NCBI RefSeq assembly: GCF_013432195.1
Contig: NZ_JACCDB010000008.1
Coordinates: 62,001 to 126,000, forward strand
DNA: 64,000 nt
Reading direction: 5' to 3'
DNA from: Tepidicella baoligensis
Lineage (GTDB): Bacteria > Pseudomonadota > Gammaproteobacteria > Burkholderiales > Burkholderiaceae_C
A model generated the notes under the pieces. The model ran no database searches. It saw only the letters and a program-made list of their open reading frames with translations, and was not told where the DNA came from. This document shows, in pieces, positions 48,400 through 55,301 of this stretch; within the stretch, counting starts at the first letter, position 1; each line of letters starts with the position of its first letter. The translations under genes and the position numbers were made by a program.

Positions 48400-48417
48400 A
48401 CCCCAACGGAGTTCCCC

Positions 48418-49224
48418 ATGACCCGCCGCTTCATCGATTTGTCCATCTACCTCGAAAACGACGTGCTGTCGGACCCGCCGGCCTTCGCGCCGAAGATCCA
48501 GTACATCAACCACGAGCAGAGCTTCGAGCAGATCGCGCCCTTCTTCCCCGGCCTGAAGAAAGAGGATTTGCCCGACGGCGAGGGCTGGGCGGTGGAGCTG
48601 GTACAGCTCAACACCCATAACGGCACCCACCTCGACGCACCCTACCACTACCACAGCACCATGAACCAGGCGCTGGGCAAGAAGGAGCGCGCGATCTCGA
48701 TCGACGAGGTGCCCCTGGAATGGTGCTTCCAGCCCGGCGTCAAGCTTGACTTCCGCCACTTCGACGACGGCTACGTGGTCACGGCCGCCGACGTCGAGGC
48801 CGAACTGCGGCGCATCGGGCACGCGCTGTCGCCACTGGAAATCGTCGTCGTCAACACGCGCGCAGGTTCACGCTACGGCCAGCCCGACTATGTGACCGCG
48901 GGTTGCGGTATGGGTTACGAAGCCACGATGTACCTGCTGGAGCGCGGCGTTCGGCTCACCGGCACCGACGCCTGGAGCTGGGATGCCCCTTTCGTCTACA
49001 CCGCGCGCAAGTACGGGGAAAGCCACGACGCCAGCCTGATATGGGAAGGCCACAAGGCCGGGCGCGACATCGGTTACTGCCATCTCGAAAAGCTCCACAA
49101 CCTGGAGGCCCTGCCCCCCACGGGCTTCTACATCAGCTGCTTCCCGCACAAGATCCGCGGCGCCTCGGCGGGCTGGACGCGGGCCGTGGCGATCTTTGAC
49201 GAAACGCTCATGGCCTCGGCCTGA
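48418..49224 (+). CDS. Cyclase family protein (kynurenine-formamidase-like metal hydrolase)
   Basis: 268-residue member of the cyclase/KynB family of metal-dependent hydrolases. The signature is HNGTHLDAPYHYH, the H-x-G-T-H-x-D-x-P metal site. The family includes arylformamidases, isatin hydrolase and polyketide cyclases. Context (TRAP uptake upstream, fumarylacetoacetase downstream) suggests hydrolysis or ring opening of an imported cyclic or aromatic-derived compound. The N-terminal block IDLSIYLENDVLSDPP is typical of the wider family. Substrate unknown. Confidence 0.88.
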   Translation: MTRRFIDLSIYLENDVLSDPPAFAPKIQYINHEQSFEQIAPFFPGLKKEDLPDGEGWAVELVQLNTHNGTHLDAPYHYHSTMNQALGKKERAISIDEVPLEWCFQPGVKLDFRHFDDGYVVTAADVEAELRRIGHALSPLEIVVVNTRAGSRYGQPDYVTAGCGMGYEATMYLLERGVRLTGTDAWSWDAPFVYTARKYGESHDASLIWEGHKAGRDIGYCHLEKLHNLEALPPTGFYISCFPHKIRGASAGWTRAVAIFDETLMASA

Positions 49225-49237
49225 AGGAACACGCCCC

Positions 49238-50557
49238 ATGCTGGACCACACGCACGAGCCTGCCGCGCGCAGCTGGCTCGACACCGCCAACTCCCCGGGA
49301 ACCGACTTTCCCGTGCAAAACCTGCCGTTCGCGGTGTTTCGTCGCCGCGGCACCGCCGAGGGCTTTCGCGGCGGCGTCGCCATTGGCGACCAAGTGCTTG
49401 ACCTGGCGGCGCTGGCGGCCGATCGCCCGTTCGATGGCCTCGCCGCCGAGGCATTGGGTGCGGCGGCCGGCGATACCCTCAATGACCTTATGGCGCTCGG
49501 CCCGCCCGCCTGGCGCGCACTGCGCTACGCCCTGTTCGCCCTGCTCGGCTCAGGTGCCAGCGAAACGTCGGTGCGTGCCGCTCGCGGCGCTCTCGTTCCC
49601 ATGAACAGCGTCGAGTACGCGCTGCCCGCGCGCATCGGCAACTACACCGATTTCTACACATCCATCCACCACGCACGCAACGTCGGGCGCGTGATCCGGC
49701 CCGACGACCCGCTCACACCCAACTTCCAGTGGATGCCCATCGCCTACCATGGCCGCGCCTCCAGCGTGGTCGTCAGCGGCACGCCGTTTCGCCGGCCGAT
49801 GGGGCAGGCAATGGCACCCGGGGCTTCCGCTCCGTTCTACGGCCCGTGCCGGCAGCTCGATTACGAGCTGGAGCTCGGTTTCTACATCGGGCCTGGCAAC
49901 GCGCTGGGCGAGCCCGTTCCGATCTCGCAGGCGCGCGACCACATCTTTGGCATGTGTCTGCTCAACGACTGGTCGGCACGCGACCACCAGTTCTGGGAGA
50001 TGGCGCCGCTCGGCCCGTTTCTGGGCAAGAACTTCTGCACCAGCGTATCGCCCTGGGTGGTGACGCTGGATGCGCTCGCCCCCTACCGCGTGCCGTTCGA
50101 GCGCCCGGCCGGCGACCCGCAGCCGCTCGGCTACCTCGACGATCCGGCCGAGCGCGCCGACGGCGGGCTCGACATCGCGCTGGAGGTCTGGCTTGAATCG
50201 GCCGCCCACCGCGCGCGCGGTCTGGCACCGCACCGCCTATCGGCGACGAGCTTTCGCCACCAGTACTGGACCATCGCCCAGATGCTCGCGCAGCACACCG
50301 TGGGCGGCTGCAACCTGCAACCCGGTGATCTGCTCGGCACCGGCACCATTTCGGGCCCGACGGCGCCCGAAGCGGGGGCCATCGTCGAACTCAGCCTGGG
50401 CGGCACCCGTGCCATCGAGCTCTCCAGCACCGGCGAGACACGTACCTTCCTGGAGGACGGCGACAGCGTCATCCTGCGCGGCTGGTGCGAGCGGCCCGGG
50501 GCGGCGCGCATCGGCTTTGGCGAATGCCGTGGCACGGTGCTCCCCGCTATGGCCTGA
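49238..50557 (+). CDS. fahA: Fumarylacetoacetase
   Basis: Hydrolyses fumarylacetoacetate to fumarate and acetoacetate, the last step of the homogentisate (tyrosine/phenylalanine) route. The ATG at 49238, after AAGGA, gives 439 residues with an N-terminal FAH_N domain (about 25-130) and a catalytic domain with NYTDFYTSIHHARNVGRVI, NDWSARDHQFWE, FLGKNFCTSVSPWV and a C-terminal GTGTISGPT motif. Homogentisate dioxygenase and maleylacetoacetate isomerase are absent here. The product acetoacetate links it to the divergent aacS. Confidence 0.95.
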   Translation: MLDHTHEPAARSWLDTANSPGTDFPVQNLPFAVFRRRGTAEGFRGGVAIGDQVLDLAALAADRPFDGLAAEALGAAAGDTLNDLMALGPPAWRALRYALFALLGSGASETSVRAARGALVPMNSVEYALPARIGNYTDFYTSIHHARNVGRVIRPDDPLTPNFQWMPIAYHGRASSVVVSGTPFRRPMGQAMAPGASAPFYGPCRQLDYELELGFYIGPGNALGEPVPISQARDHIFGMCLLNDWSARDHQFWEMAPLGPFLGKNFCTSVSPWVVTLDALAPYRVPFERPAGDPQPLGYLDDPAERADGGLDIALEVWLESAAHRARGLAPHRLSATSFRHQYWTIAQMLAQHTVGGCNLQPGDLLGTGTISGPTAPEAGAIVELSLGGTRAIELSSTGETRTFLEDGDSVILRGWCERPGAARIGFGECRGTVLPAMA

Positions 50558-50687
50558 AGTCTCCTGCCCGGGGTACACCCTTTGCAAGCGCGGCAGGCGC
50601 TGGGCCTATCACATCGGCGTCAATCCTGACACGAAACTTGCCGTTCGGGCACAATCGCGCCATTTCACATTGAGGAGTGAGGTTCCC

Positions 50688-51968
50688 ATGTTCCAATGGA
50701 CGGAGAAAAGCCCGGCGGCCCTGCAGGCCGGCGGCGTCATCGGCCCCGACGAGCGCCTGCCCTGGGGTCAGACCACGGTGATGGGCGTGCAGCACCTGAT
50801 CGCGATGTTCGGCGCCACGGTCCTGGCTCCGCTGCTCATGGGGTTCGATCCCAACGTGGCGGTGCTGATGAGCGGCATCGGCACGCTCATTTTCTTTGTC
50901 ATGACCGGCGGCAAGGTGCCGAGCTACCTCGGCTCCAGCTTTGCCTTCATCGGGGTGGTGATCGCGGCGAGCGGCTACGCCGGGCCGGGCCCCAACGTCA
51001 ATATCGGGGTGGCGCTGGGCGGCATCGTGGCCTGCGGCTTGCTCTACTTCATCATCGGGGCCATCGTGCATGTGGCGGGCACAGGCTGGATCGAGCGCTT
51101 CATGCCACCGGTGGTCACCGGCTCGGTGGTGGCCGTCATCGGCCTGCACCTGGCCTACATCCCCATCAAGAACATGTCGCCCACGGCGTTCGATGCCTGG
51201 ATGCAGGCCATCACCTTCGTGAGCGTGGCACTGGTGGCGGTGTTCACCCGGGGCATGGTGCAGCGCCTGCTCATCCTCATGGGCCTGATCGTGGCCAGCG
51301 TCATCTACGCCGTGCTCACCAACGGCCTGGGCCTGGGCCAGCCGATCGACCTCAGCGGCGTGGCCAGTGCCGCCTGGATCGGTATGCCCAACTTCAGTAC
51401 CCCGGTGTTCGAGGCCAACGCCATGCTGCTGATCGCACCGGTGGCCGTCATCCTGGTGGCGGAGAACCTGGGCCACATCAAGGCCGTGACCGCCATGACT
51501 GGGAAGAACCTAGACGTGTACATGGGCCGCGCCTTCATGGGCGATGGCGTGGCCACCATGGTGGCTGGCGGTGTGGGCGGTACGGGCGTGACCACCTATG
51601 CCGAGAACATCGGCGTCATGGCCGCGACCAAGATCTATTCGACAGCCGTCTTCGTGATCGCGGCACTGATGGCCATTCTGCTCGGCTTCAGCCCCAAGTT
51701 CGGTGCGGTGATCCAGGCCATTCCGCTGGCCGTGATGGGTGGGGTCTCGATCGTGGTGTTCGGTCTGATCGCCATTGCCGGCGCCAAGATCTGGGTCGAC
51801 AACAAGGTGGACTTTTCCGACAACAAAAACCTGATCGTGGCCGCCATCACGCTGGTGCTGGGCACCGGGGATTTCACCCTGAAGTTCGCTGGTTTCGAGC
51901 TGGGCGGCATCGGGACGGCCACCTTCGGCGCCATCCTCCTGTACGCCCTGCTCAACCGTACGCGCTGA
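50688..51968 (+). CDS. NCS2-family nucleobase:cation symporter (uracil-xanthine permease)
   Basis: 426-residue inner-membrane symporter. ATG at 50688 follows GAGGAGTGAGG; the frame from 50070 overlaps fahA. NCS2 motifs: GVQHLIAMFGATVLAPLLMG, SYLGSSFAFIGVV, the Q/E motif region AENLGHIKAVTAM and GGTGVTTYAENIGVMAATK. UraA- or RutG-type uracil uptake is most likely; xanthine is an alternative. It has its own upstream promoter-like region and a terminator downstream, and no catabolic partner here. Confidence 0.92.
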   Translation: MFQWTEKSPAALQAGGVIGPDERLPWGQTTVMGVQHLIAMFGATVLAPLLMGFDPNVAVLMSGIGTLIFFVMTGGKVPSYLGSSFAFIGVVIAASGYAGPGPNVNIGVALGGIVACGLLYFIIGAIVHVAGTGWIERFMPPVVTGSVVAVIGLHLAYIPIKNMSPTAFDAWMQAITFVSVALVAVFTRGMVQRLLILMGLIVASVIYAVLTNGLGLGQPIDLSGVASAAWIGMPNFSTPVFEANAMLLIAPVAVILVAENLGHIKAVTAMTGKNLDVYMGRAFMGDGVATMVAGGVGGTGVTTYAENIGVMAATKIYSTAVFVIAALMAILLGFSPKFGAVIQAIPLAVMGGVSIVVFGLIAIAGAKIWVDNKVDFSDNKNLIVAAITLVLGTGDFTLKFAGFELGGIGTATFGAILLYALLNRTR

Positions 51969-51987
51969 TCTGGCGCGCGTCACACCC

Positions 51988-52024
51988 AGGCCTGCTCGCC
52001 CACCGGGCCGGCAGGCCTTTGTTG
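51988..52024 (+). terminator. Terminator after the NCS2 permease gene
   Basis: AGGCCTGC (51988-51995) pairs with 52011-52018, enclosing a GC-rich 15-base loop with its own short stem, followed by TTGTTGT. It lies 20 bases after the stop codon. Confidence 0.6.
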
Positions 52025-52034
52025 TAGCCTCGTC

Positions 52035-52046
52035 AGGGTAAACCCG
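52035..52046. promoter_or_regulatory. AGGGTAAACCCG dyad motif, copy 2
   Basis: Exact second copy of the motif at 32013-32024, about 87 bases before the DJ-1 gene ATG. The 164-base gap contains no gene. Confidence 0.35.
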
Positions 52047-52132
52047 CTGCGCCGCAATAACCGGCTATTACCTCTTGTGCCACCCGTCCGCCAACAATCA
52101 AGGCCCGACCCACGTTATCCAAGGAGACTCCC

Positions 52133-52711
52133 ATGGGCAAGAGGCTGTTGATGATTTGCGGCGACTACTGCGAAGACTACGAAACCATGGTGCCCTTCCA
52201 GGCACTGCAGGCCGTTGGCCACACGGTGCACGCGGTGGCGCCCGACAAGAAAGCTGGCGACTGGATTCATACAGCCATTCACGACTTCGAGGGCGCCCAG
52301 ACTTACAGCGAGAAGCCGGGTCACCGCTTCACGCTCAACGCCAGCTTCGCCGACGTGAAGCCCGAGAACTACGACGCGCTGGTGATCCCCGGCGGGCGCG
52401 GCCCCGAATACCTGCGCATGCACGCCAGCGTGGTGGCCATGGTCAAGCACTTCACGGGCAGCGGCAAACCCGTGGCGGCCATCTGCCACGGCGCCCAGCT
52501 GCTCGCCGCCACGGGCGATATCAAAGGCCGCACCATCGCGGCTTATCCGGCCTGCCAGGTGGAAGTGGAACTGGCCGGTGCCACCTACGCGCCCATTGCG
52601 GTGGACCAGGCGGTCACCGACGGGCCTTTCGTCACCGCACCAGCGTGGCCGGCGCACCCGGTGTGGATCGCGCAGTTCCTGGAGGTGCTGGGCACCCGCA
52701 TCAGCCACTGA
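52133..52711 (+). CDS. DJ-1/PfpI family protein
   Basis: 192-residue class I glutamine-amidotransferase-like protein. The catalytic Cys lies in the nucleophile elbow [13 protein letters not shown], and [15 protein letters not shown] gives the usual glycine-rich loop with its conserved Glu partner region. Such proteins act as proteases, glyoxalases or chaperones; the type here is not decidable from sequence. CAAGGAGACTCCC precedes the ATG. It stands alone with its own control region. Confidence 0.88.
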   Translation: MGKRLLMICGDYCEDYETMVPFQALQAVGHTVHAVAPDKKAGDWIHTAIHDFEGAQTYSEKPGHRFTLNASFADVKPENYDALVIPGGRGPEYLRMHASVVAMVKHFTGSGKPVAAICHGAQLLAATGDIKGRTIAAYPACQVEVELAGATYAPIAVDQAVTDGPFVTAPAWPAHPVWIAQFLEVLGTRISH

Positions 52712-52771
52712 TGCCAAAAACCGCCCGGACGGCGCACAATGCGCACTGGATCACCGTGCAGGAGTGTCGTC

Positions 52772-53194
52772 ATGTGTGAAATCTTCATCAGTGCCGATCC
52801 CGACAGCTACGCCAGCCGCACCCGCTCGGTGCGGTTGCATGGCGTGGTCACCAGCATCCGGCTGGAGAATCTCTACTGGGATGTGCTGGCCGAAATCGGC
52901 GAGCGCGACGGCATGACCGTGGTGCAGCTGATCGAGAAGCTGTACGACGAACTGGTTGCTGTGCGTGGTGTGGTGGGCAACTTTGCGTCCTTCCTTCGGG
53001 TGAGCGCCCTGCGGTACATGGCCTTGCAGGCACATGACCGCATCCCCATGGACAAGGCCGTACCCATCCGCTCGCTCGACGCCCGAGCCGTCTTGCAGGC
53101 GCTGCCGTCACACTGGGCACTGACCCCTTCGGGGGTCCGGCACCACGGAGATGCCGGACCAGCAGCTGATCAGGCGATCTTCACGTACTCGTAG
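52772..53194 (+). CDS. Ribbon-helix-helix domain protein
   Basis: 140-residue protein; ATG at 52772 lies after GCAGGAGTG, and the frame upstream overlaps the DJ-1 3' region. Residues about 20-85 (RTRSVRLHGVVTSIRLENLYWDVLAEIGERDGMTVVQLIEKLYDE in pieces) form an RHH_4-type DNA-binding domain, of the single-domain regulator family with unknown targets. The last 25 bases overlap the 3' end of boxB on the opposite strand. Control of nearby genes is possible but unsupported. Confidence 0.82.
   Translation: MCEIFISADPDSYASRTRSVRLHGVVTSIRLENLYWDVLAEIGERDGMTVVQLIEKLYDELVAVRGVVGNFASFLRVSALRYMALQAHDRIPMDKAVPIRSLDARAVLQALPSHWALTPSGVRHHGDAGPAADQAIFTYS
53122..53160. terminator. Paired hairpins between the RHH gene tail and boxB
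   Basis: GACCCC-TTCG-GGGGTC (53122-53137, a UUCG-type tetraloop) and a nine-bp stem (53134-53142 with 53152-53160) overlap and so are mutually exclusive. They lie inside the RHH 3' coding end and just after the boxB stop. No T run, so they may act as an mRNA 3' stabiliser instead. Confidence 0.35.
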
Positions 53195-54660
53195 TCCACC
53201 GGCTGCTGGTTGATGCCCATGCGGGGCGGGGCGATCCAGCTGGCGTATTCTCCGGGCCGGTGGCAGGGCTGCATCAGCGAGTGGATGAAGGCGTTGTCCG
53301 CGTCGTTCGGCAGCCATTCGCCTTGACCGGCCTGCCATTCGGCTTCGGTCAGCAGGCGGCCGTCCGGGCTGATGCGGTGGCCGGCGAATTCCCCGATGCG
53401 GCGGTTGAACCCCTTGTGCGGCTGAACGAAGCGGAAGTCGATGCCGAACTTCTCGATCGTCTTGTTCCAGCGGTCGATGCCGCCCTGACAGTCGGCGATG
53501 TAGTCGTCCAGCAGGCGGCTGTTGATGGCGCGCAGCGCGGGTACGTCTTCGGTCACGATGCGGCCGTCCACCACCCGCATCACGGGGTAGGTGTCGTTCT
53601 GCAGCTGGTGGTCGTCTTTCAGGTTGGCTTCGTTGAAACGTCCCTTGAGTCCGGCGCTGAAGGCTTCGGCGGCGTTGGACGAAATCTCTGAGCCGAACAG
53701 GTCGCGCGTCACGCTCATGTGGAAGTTGGCCTTGCGCTGCAGCAGCGGCAGGTCCACCACGCCCAGCTTGCGGATGGCTTCGGTGTCGTATGGGTCGGTG
53801 ATGCCGGCCTTGACCATGGCGGCGCAGGTGGCCTCCACCGTGCGGCCTACGCCGGTCTCGCCCACGAACAGGTGGTGCGCCTCTTCCGTCAGCATGAAGC
53901 GGCAGCTGCGGCTCAACGGGTCGAAGCCGCTCTCGGCCAACGCGGCCAGTTGCATCTTGCCGTCGCGGTCGGTGAAGTAGGTGAACATGAAGAAGCTCAA
54001 CCAGTCGGGCGTGCGCTCGTTGAAGGCGCCCAGGATGCGCGGGTTGTCCTGCTGGCCGCTGCGGCGCTCCAGCAGGGCCTGCGCTTCCTCGCGCCCGTCC
54101 TTGCCGAAGTACTTGACGAGCAAATACACCATGGCCCACAGGTGGCGGCCTTCCTCCACGTTCACCTGAAACAGGTTGCGCATGTCGTACAGGCTGGGCG
54201 CGGTTTTGCCCAGGTAGCGTTGCTGCTCCACGGAGGCGGGCTCCGTGTCGGCCTGGATGACGATGAGGCGACGCAGCAGTGAGCGGTATTCGCCCGGCAC
54301 CTCCTGCCAGACGGGCTCGCCCTTGTGGCGGCCGCAGGGAATGGTGCGGCCCTCCACCTTGGGCGCCAGCAGGATGCCCCAGCGGTATTCGGGCATTTTC
54401 ACGTAGCCGAATTTGGCCCAACCCGCCGGGTCCACGCCCACGGCGGTGCGCAGGTACACGTCGGCCTCCTGGAAGCCGTCGGGCCCCATGTCCTTCCACC
54501 AGTCCAGGTAACGGGGGTGCCAACTCTCCAGCGCCTTGAGCAGCTGCCGGTCCGAAGACAGGTCCACGTTGTTGGGGATGGCGTCGTCGTAGTTGACCTC
54601 GACGAAGCGGTCGTTGCTCACGGACTCGGGGGTTTCGATCAGTGTGTCTTCCTGGCTCAT
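53170..54660 (-). CDS. boxB: Benzoyl-CoA 2,3-epoxidase subunit BoxB
   Basis: Di-iron oxygenase component that epoxidises benzoyl-CoA in the aerobic box pathway. ATG at 54660 gives 496 residues; an ATG nine codons upstream is an alternative. The di-iron ligands are seen in VNVEEGRHLWAM and LTEEAHHLFVGETG, and the C-terminal half keeps the family wording. Its usual partners boxA (reductase) and boxC (hydrolase) and the benzoate-CoA ligase are not in this window, so this is a lone copy. An FNR-like site lies 84 bases upstream of the start. Confidence 0.94.
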   Translation of the reverse strand: MSQEDTLIETPESVSNDRFVEVNYDDAIPNNVDLSSDRQLLKALESWHPRYLDWWKDMGPDGFQEADVYLRTAVGVDPAGWAKFGYVKMPEYRWGILLAPKVEGRTIPCGRHKGEPVWQEVPGEYRSLLRRLIVIQADTEPASVEQQRYLGKTAPSLYDMRNLFQVNVEEGRHLWAMVYLLVKYFGKDGREEAQALLERRSGQQDNPRILGAFNERTPDWLSFFMFTYFTDRDGKMQLAALAESGFDPLSRSCRFMLTEEAHHLFVGETGVGRTVEATCAAMVKAGITDPYDTEAIRKLGVVDLPLLQRKANFHMSVTRDLFGSEISSNAAEAFSAGLKGRFNEANLKDDHQLQNDTYPVMRVVDGRIVTEDVPALRAINSRLLDDYIADCQGGIDRWNKTIEKFGIDFRFVQPHKGFNRRIGEFAGHRISPDGRLLTEAEWQAGQGEWLPNDADNAFIHSLMQPCHRPGEYASWIAPPRMGINQQPVDYEYVKIA

Positions 54661-54743
54661 GCGGGTCTCCTGGAGAGTGATATGCAATTTAATGCCACTT
54701 ACTGTGACGATGGGAATTTTTATTCATGTATGGGCCCTGGCAT

Positions 54744-54757
54744 TTGAGCCAGATCAA
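54744..54757. promoter_or_regulatory. FNR/ANR-like box between boxB and the rod-protein gene
   Basis: TTGAGCCAGATCAA matches the FNR consensus TTGAT-N4-ATCAA at nine of ten positions and is framed by symmetric TTTGA/TCAAA. It sits about 84 bases from the boxB ATG and 75 from the plus-strand rod-like gene ATG, both compatible with FNR control. Direction is unknown. Confidence 0.5.
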
Positions 54758-54831
54758 ACGTCGCGTGGAAAACCCTGCGCTTGGCTGTCGATGCGCCTGG
54801 GCGTACACTGGCCCCATCTGGAGCCACTGCC

Positions 54832-55128
54832 ATGAATACCCTATCGATTGCCCAGTCCGGAATGCAGGCCGCTCAGGTGCGCCTGAATGCGGCGGCGAAC
54901 AATGTGGCCAATGCCCAGACCGAAGGCTTCCGGCGCGACCAGGTACAGCAGGAGGCCCAGGCCGGTGGAGGGGTGGCGGCGCGGTTGGACAAGGTGCCCC
55001 AGCCCGGCGCCGATCTGACCCGGGACCTGGTGGAGCAGAAGTCCGCCACCTATGCGTTCAAGGCCAATCTGCAGGTGCTCAAGGCCGCCGACGAAACGCT
55101 CGGCCGTCTGCTCGACACCCGGGCCTGA
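54832..55128 (+). CDS. Orphan mini flagellar basal-body rod-like protein
   Basis: 98-residue protein that joins both ends of a rod/hook protein and lacks the middle: an N-terminal Flg_bb_rod stretch (MNTLSIAQSGMQAAQVRLNA, NNVANAQTEGFRR) and a C-terminal rod helix (LVEQKSATYAFKANLQVLKAADETLGRLL). ATG at 54832 follows GGAG. FlgB/FlgC are about 130-140 residues and FlgG 260, so this is a minimal version. No flagellar genes are nearby. It may be a rod component or a domesticated relic. Confidence 0.7.
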   Translation: MNTLSIAQSGMQAAQVRLNAAANNVANAQTEGFRRDQVQQEAQAGGGVAARLDKVPQPGADLTRDLVEQKSATYAFKANLQVLKAADETLGRLLDTRA

Positions 55129-55157
55129 AAGAAAAAACGCCAGCTCGAAGGCTGGCG
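55128..55157 (-). terminator. Intrinsic terminator facing the minus strand
   Basis: Seven-bp stem 55138-55144 with 55151-55157, loop of six, followed on the minus strand by TTTTTTC and more T (55137 down to 55128). It ends transcription coming from the GMC oxidoreductase. A further hairpin (55277-55283 with 55289-55295) lies nearer that gene. Confidence 0.7.
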
Positions 55158-55301
55158 CAGAACAAAGGCATCTCTCAGGGACGCTGGTAGATGTTGTTGG
55201 TGTTGGATTGTCTCCTCGGTCCTCTCGCTGTTGGTATGGGTCAAGCCCATCCAGCGAGTACGTGTATTCTAGGAAGATGCCCCGAGTTGGGGCATAGGGA
55301 A

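Noticed and set aside
50070-50687. N-terminal extension of the NCS2 permease inside fahA
   Set aside because: Antisense-like composition in the third frame of fahA; a strong ribosome-binding site supports the start at 50688.
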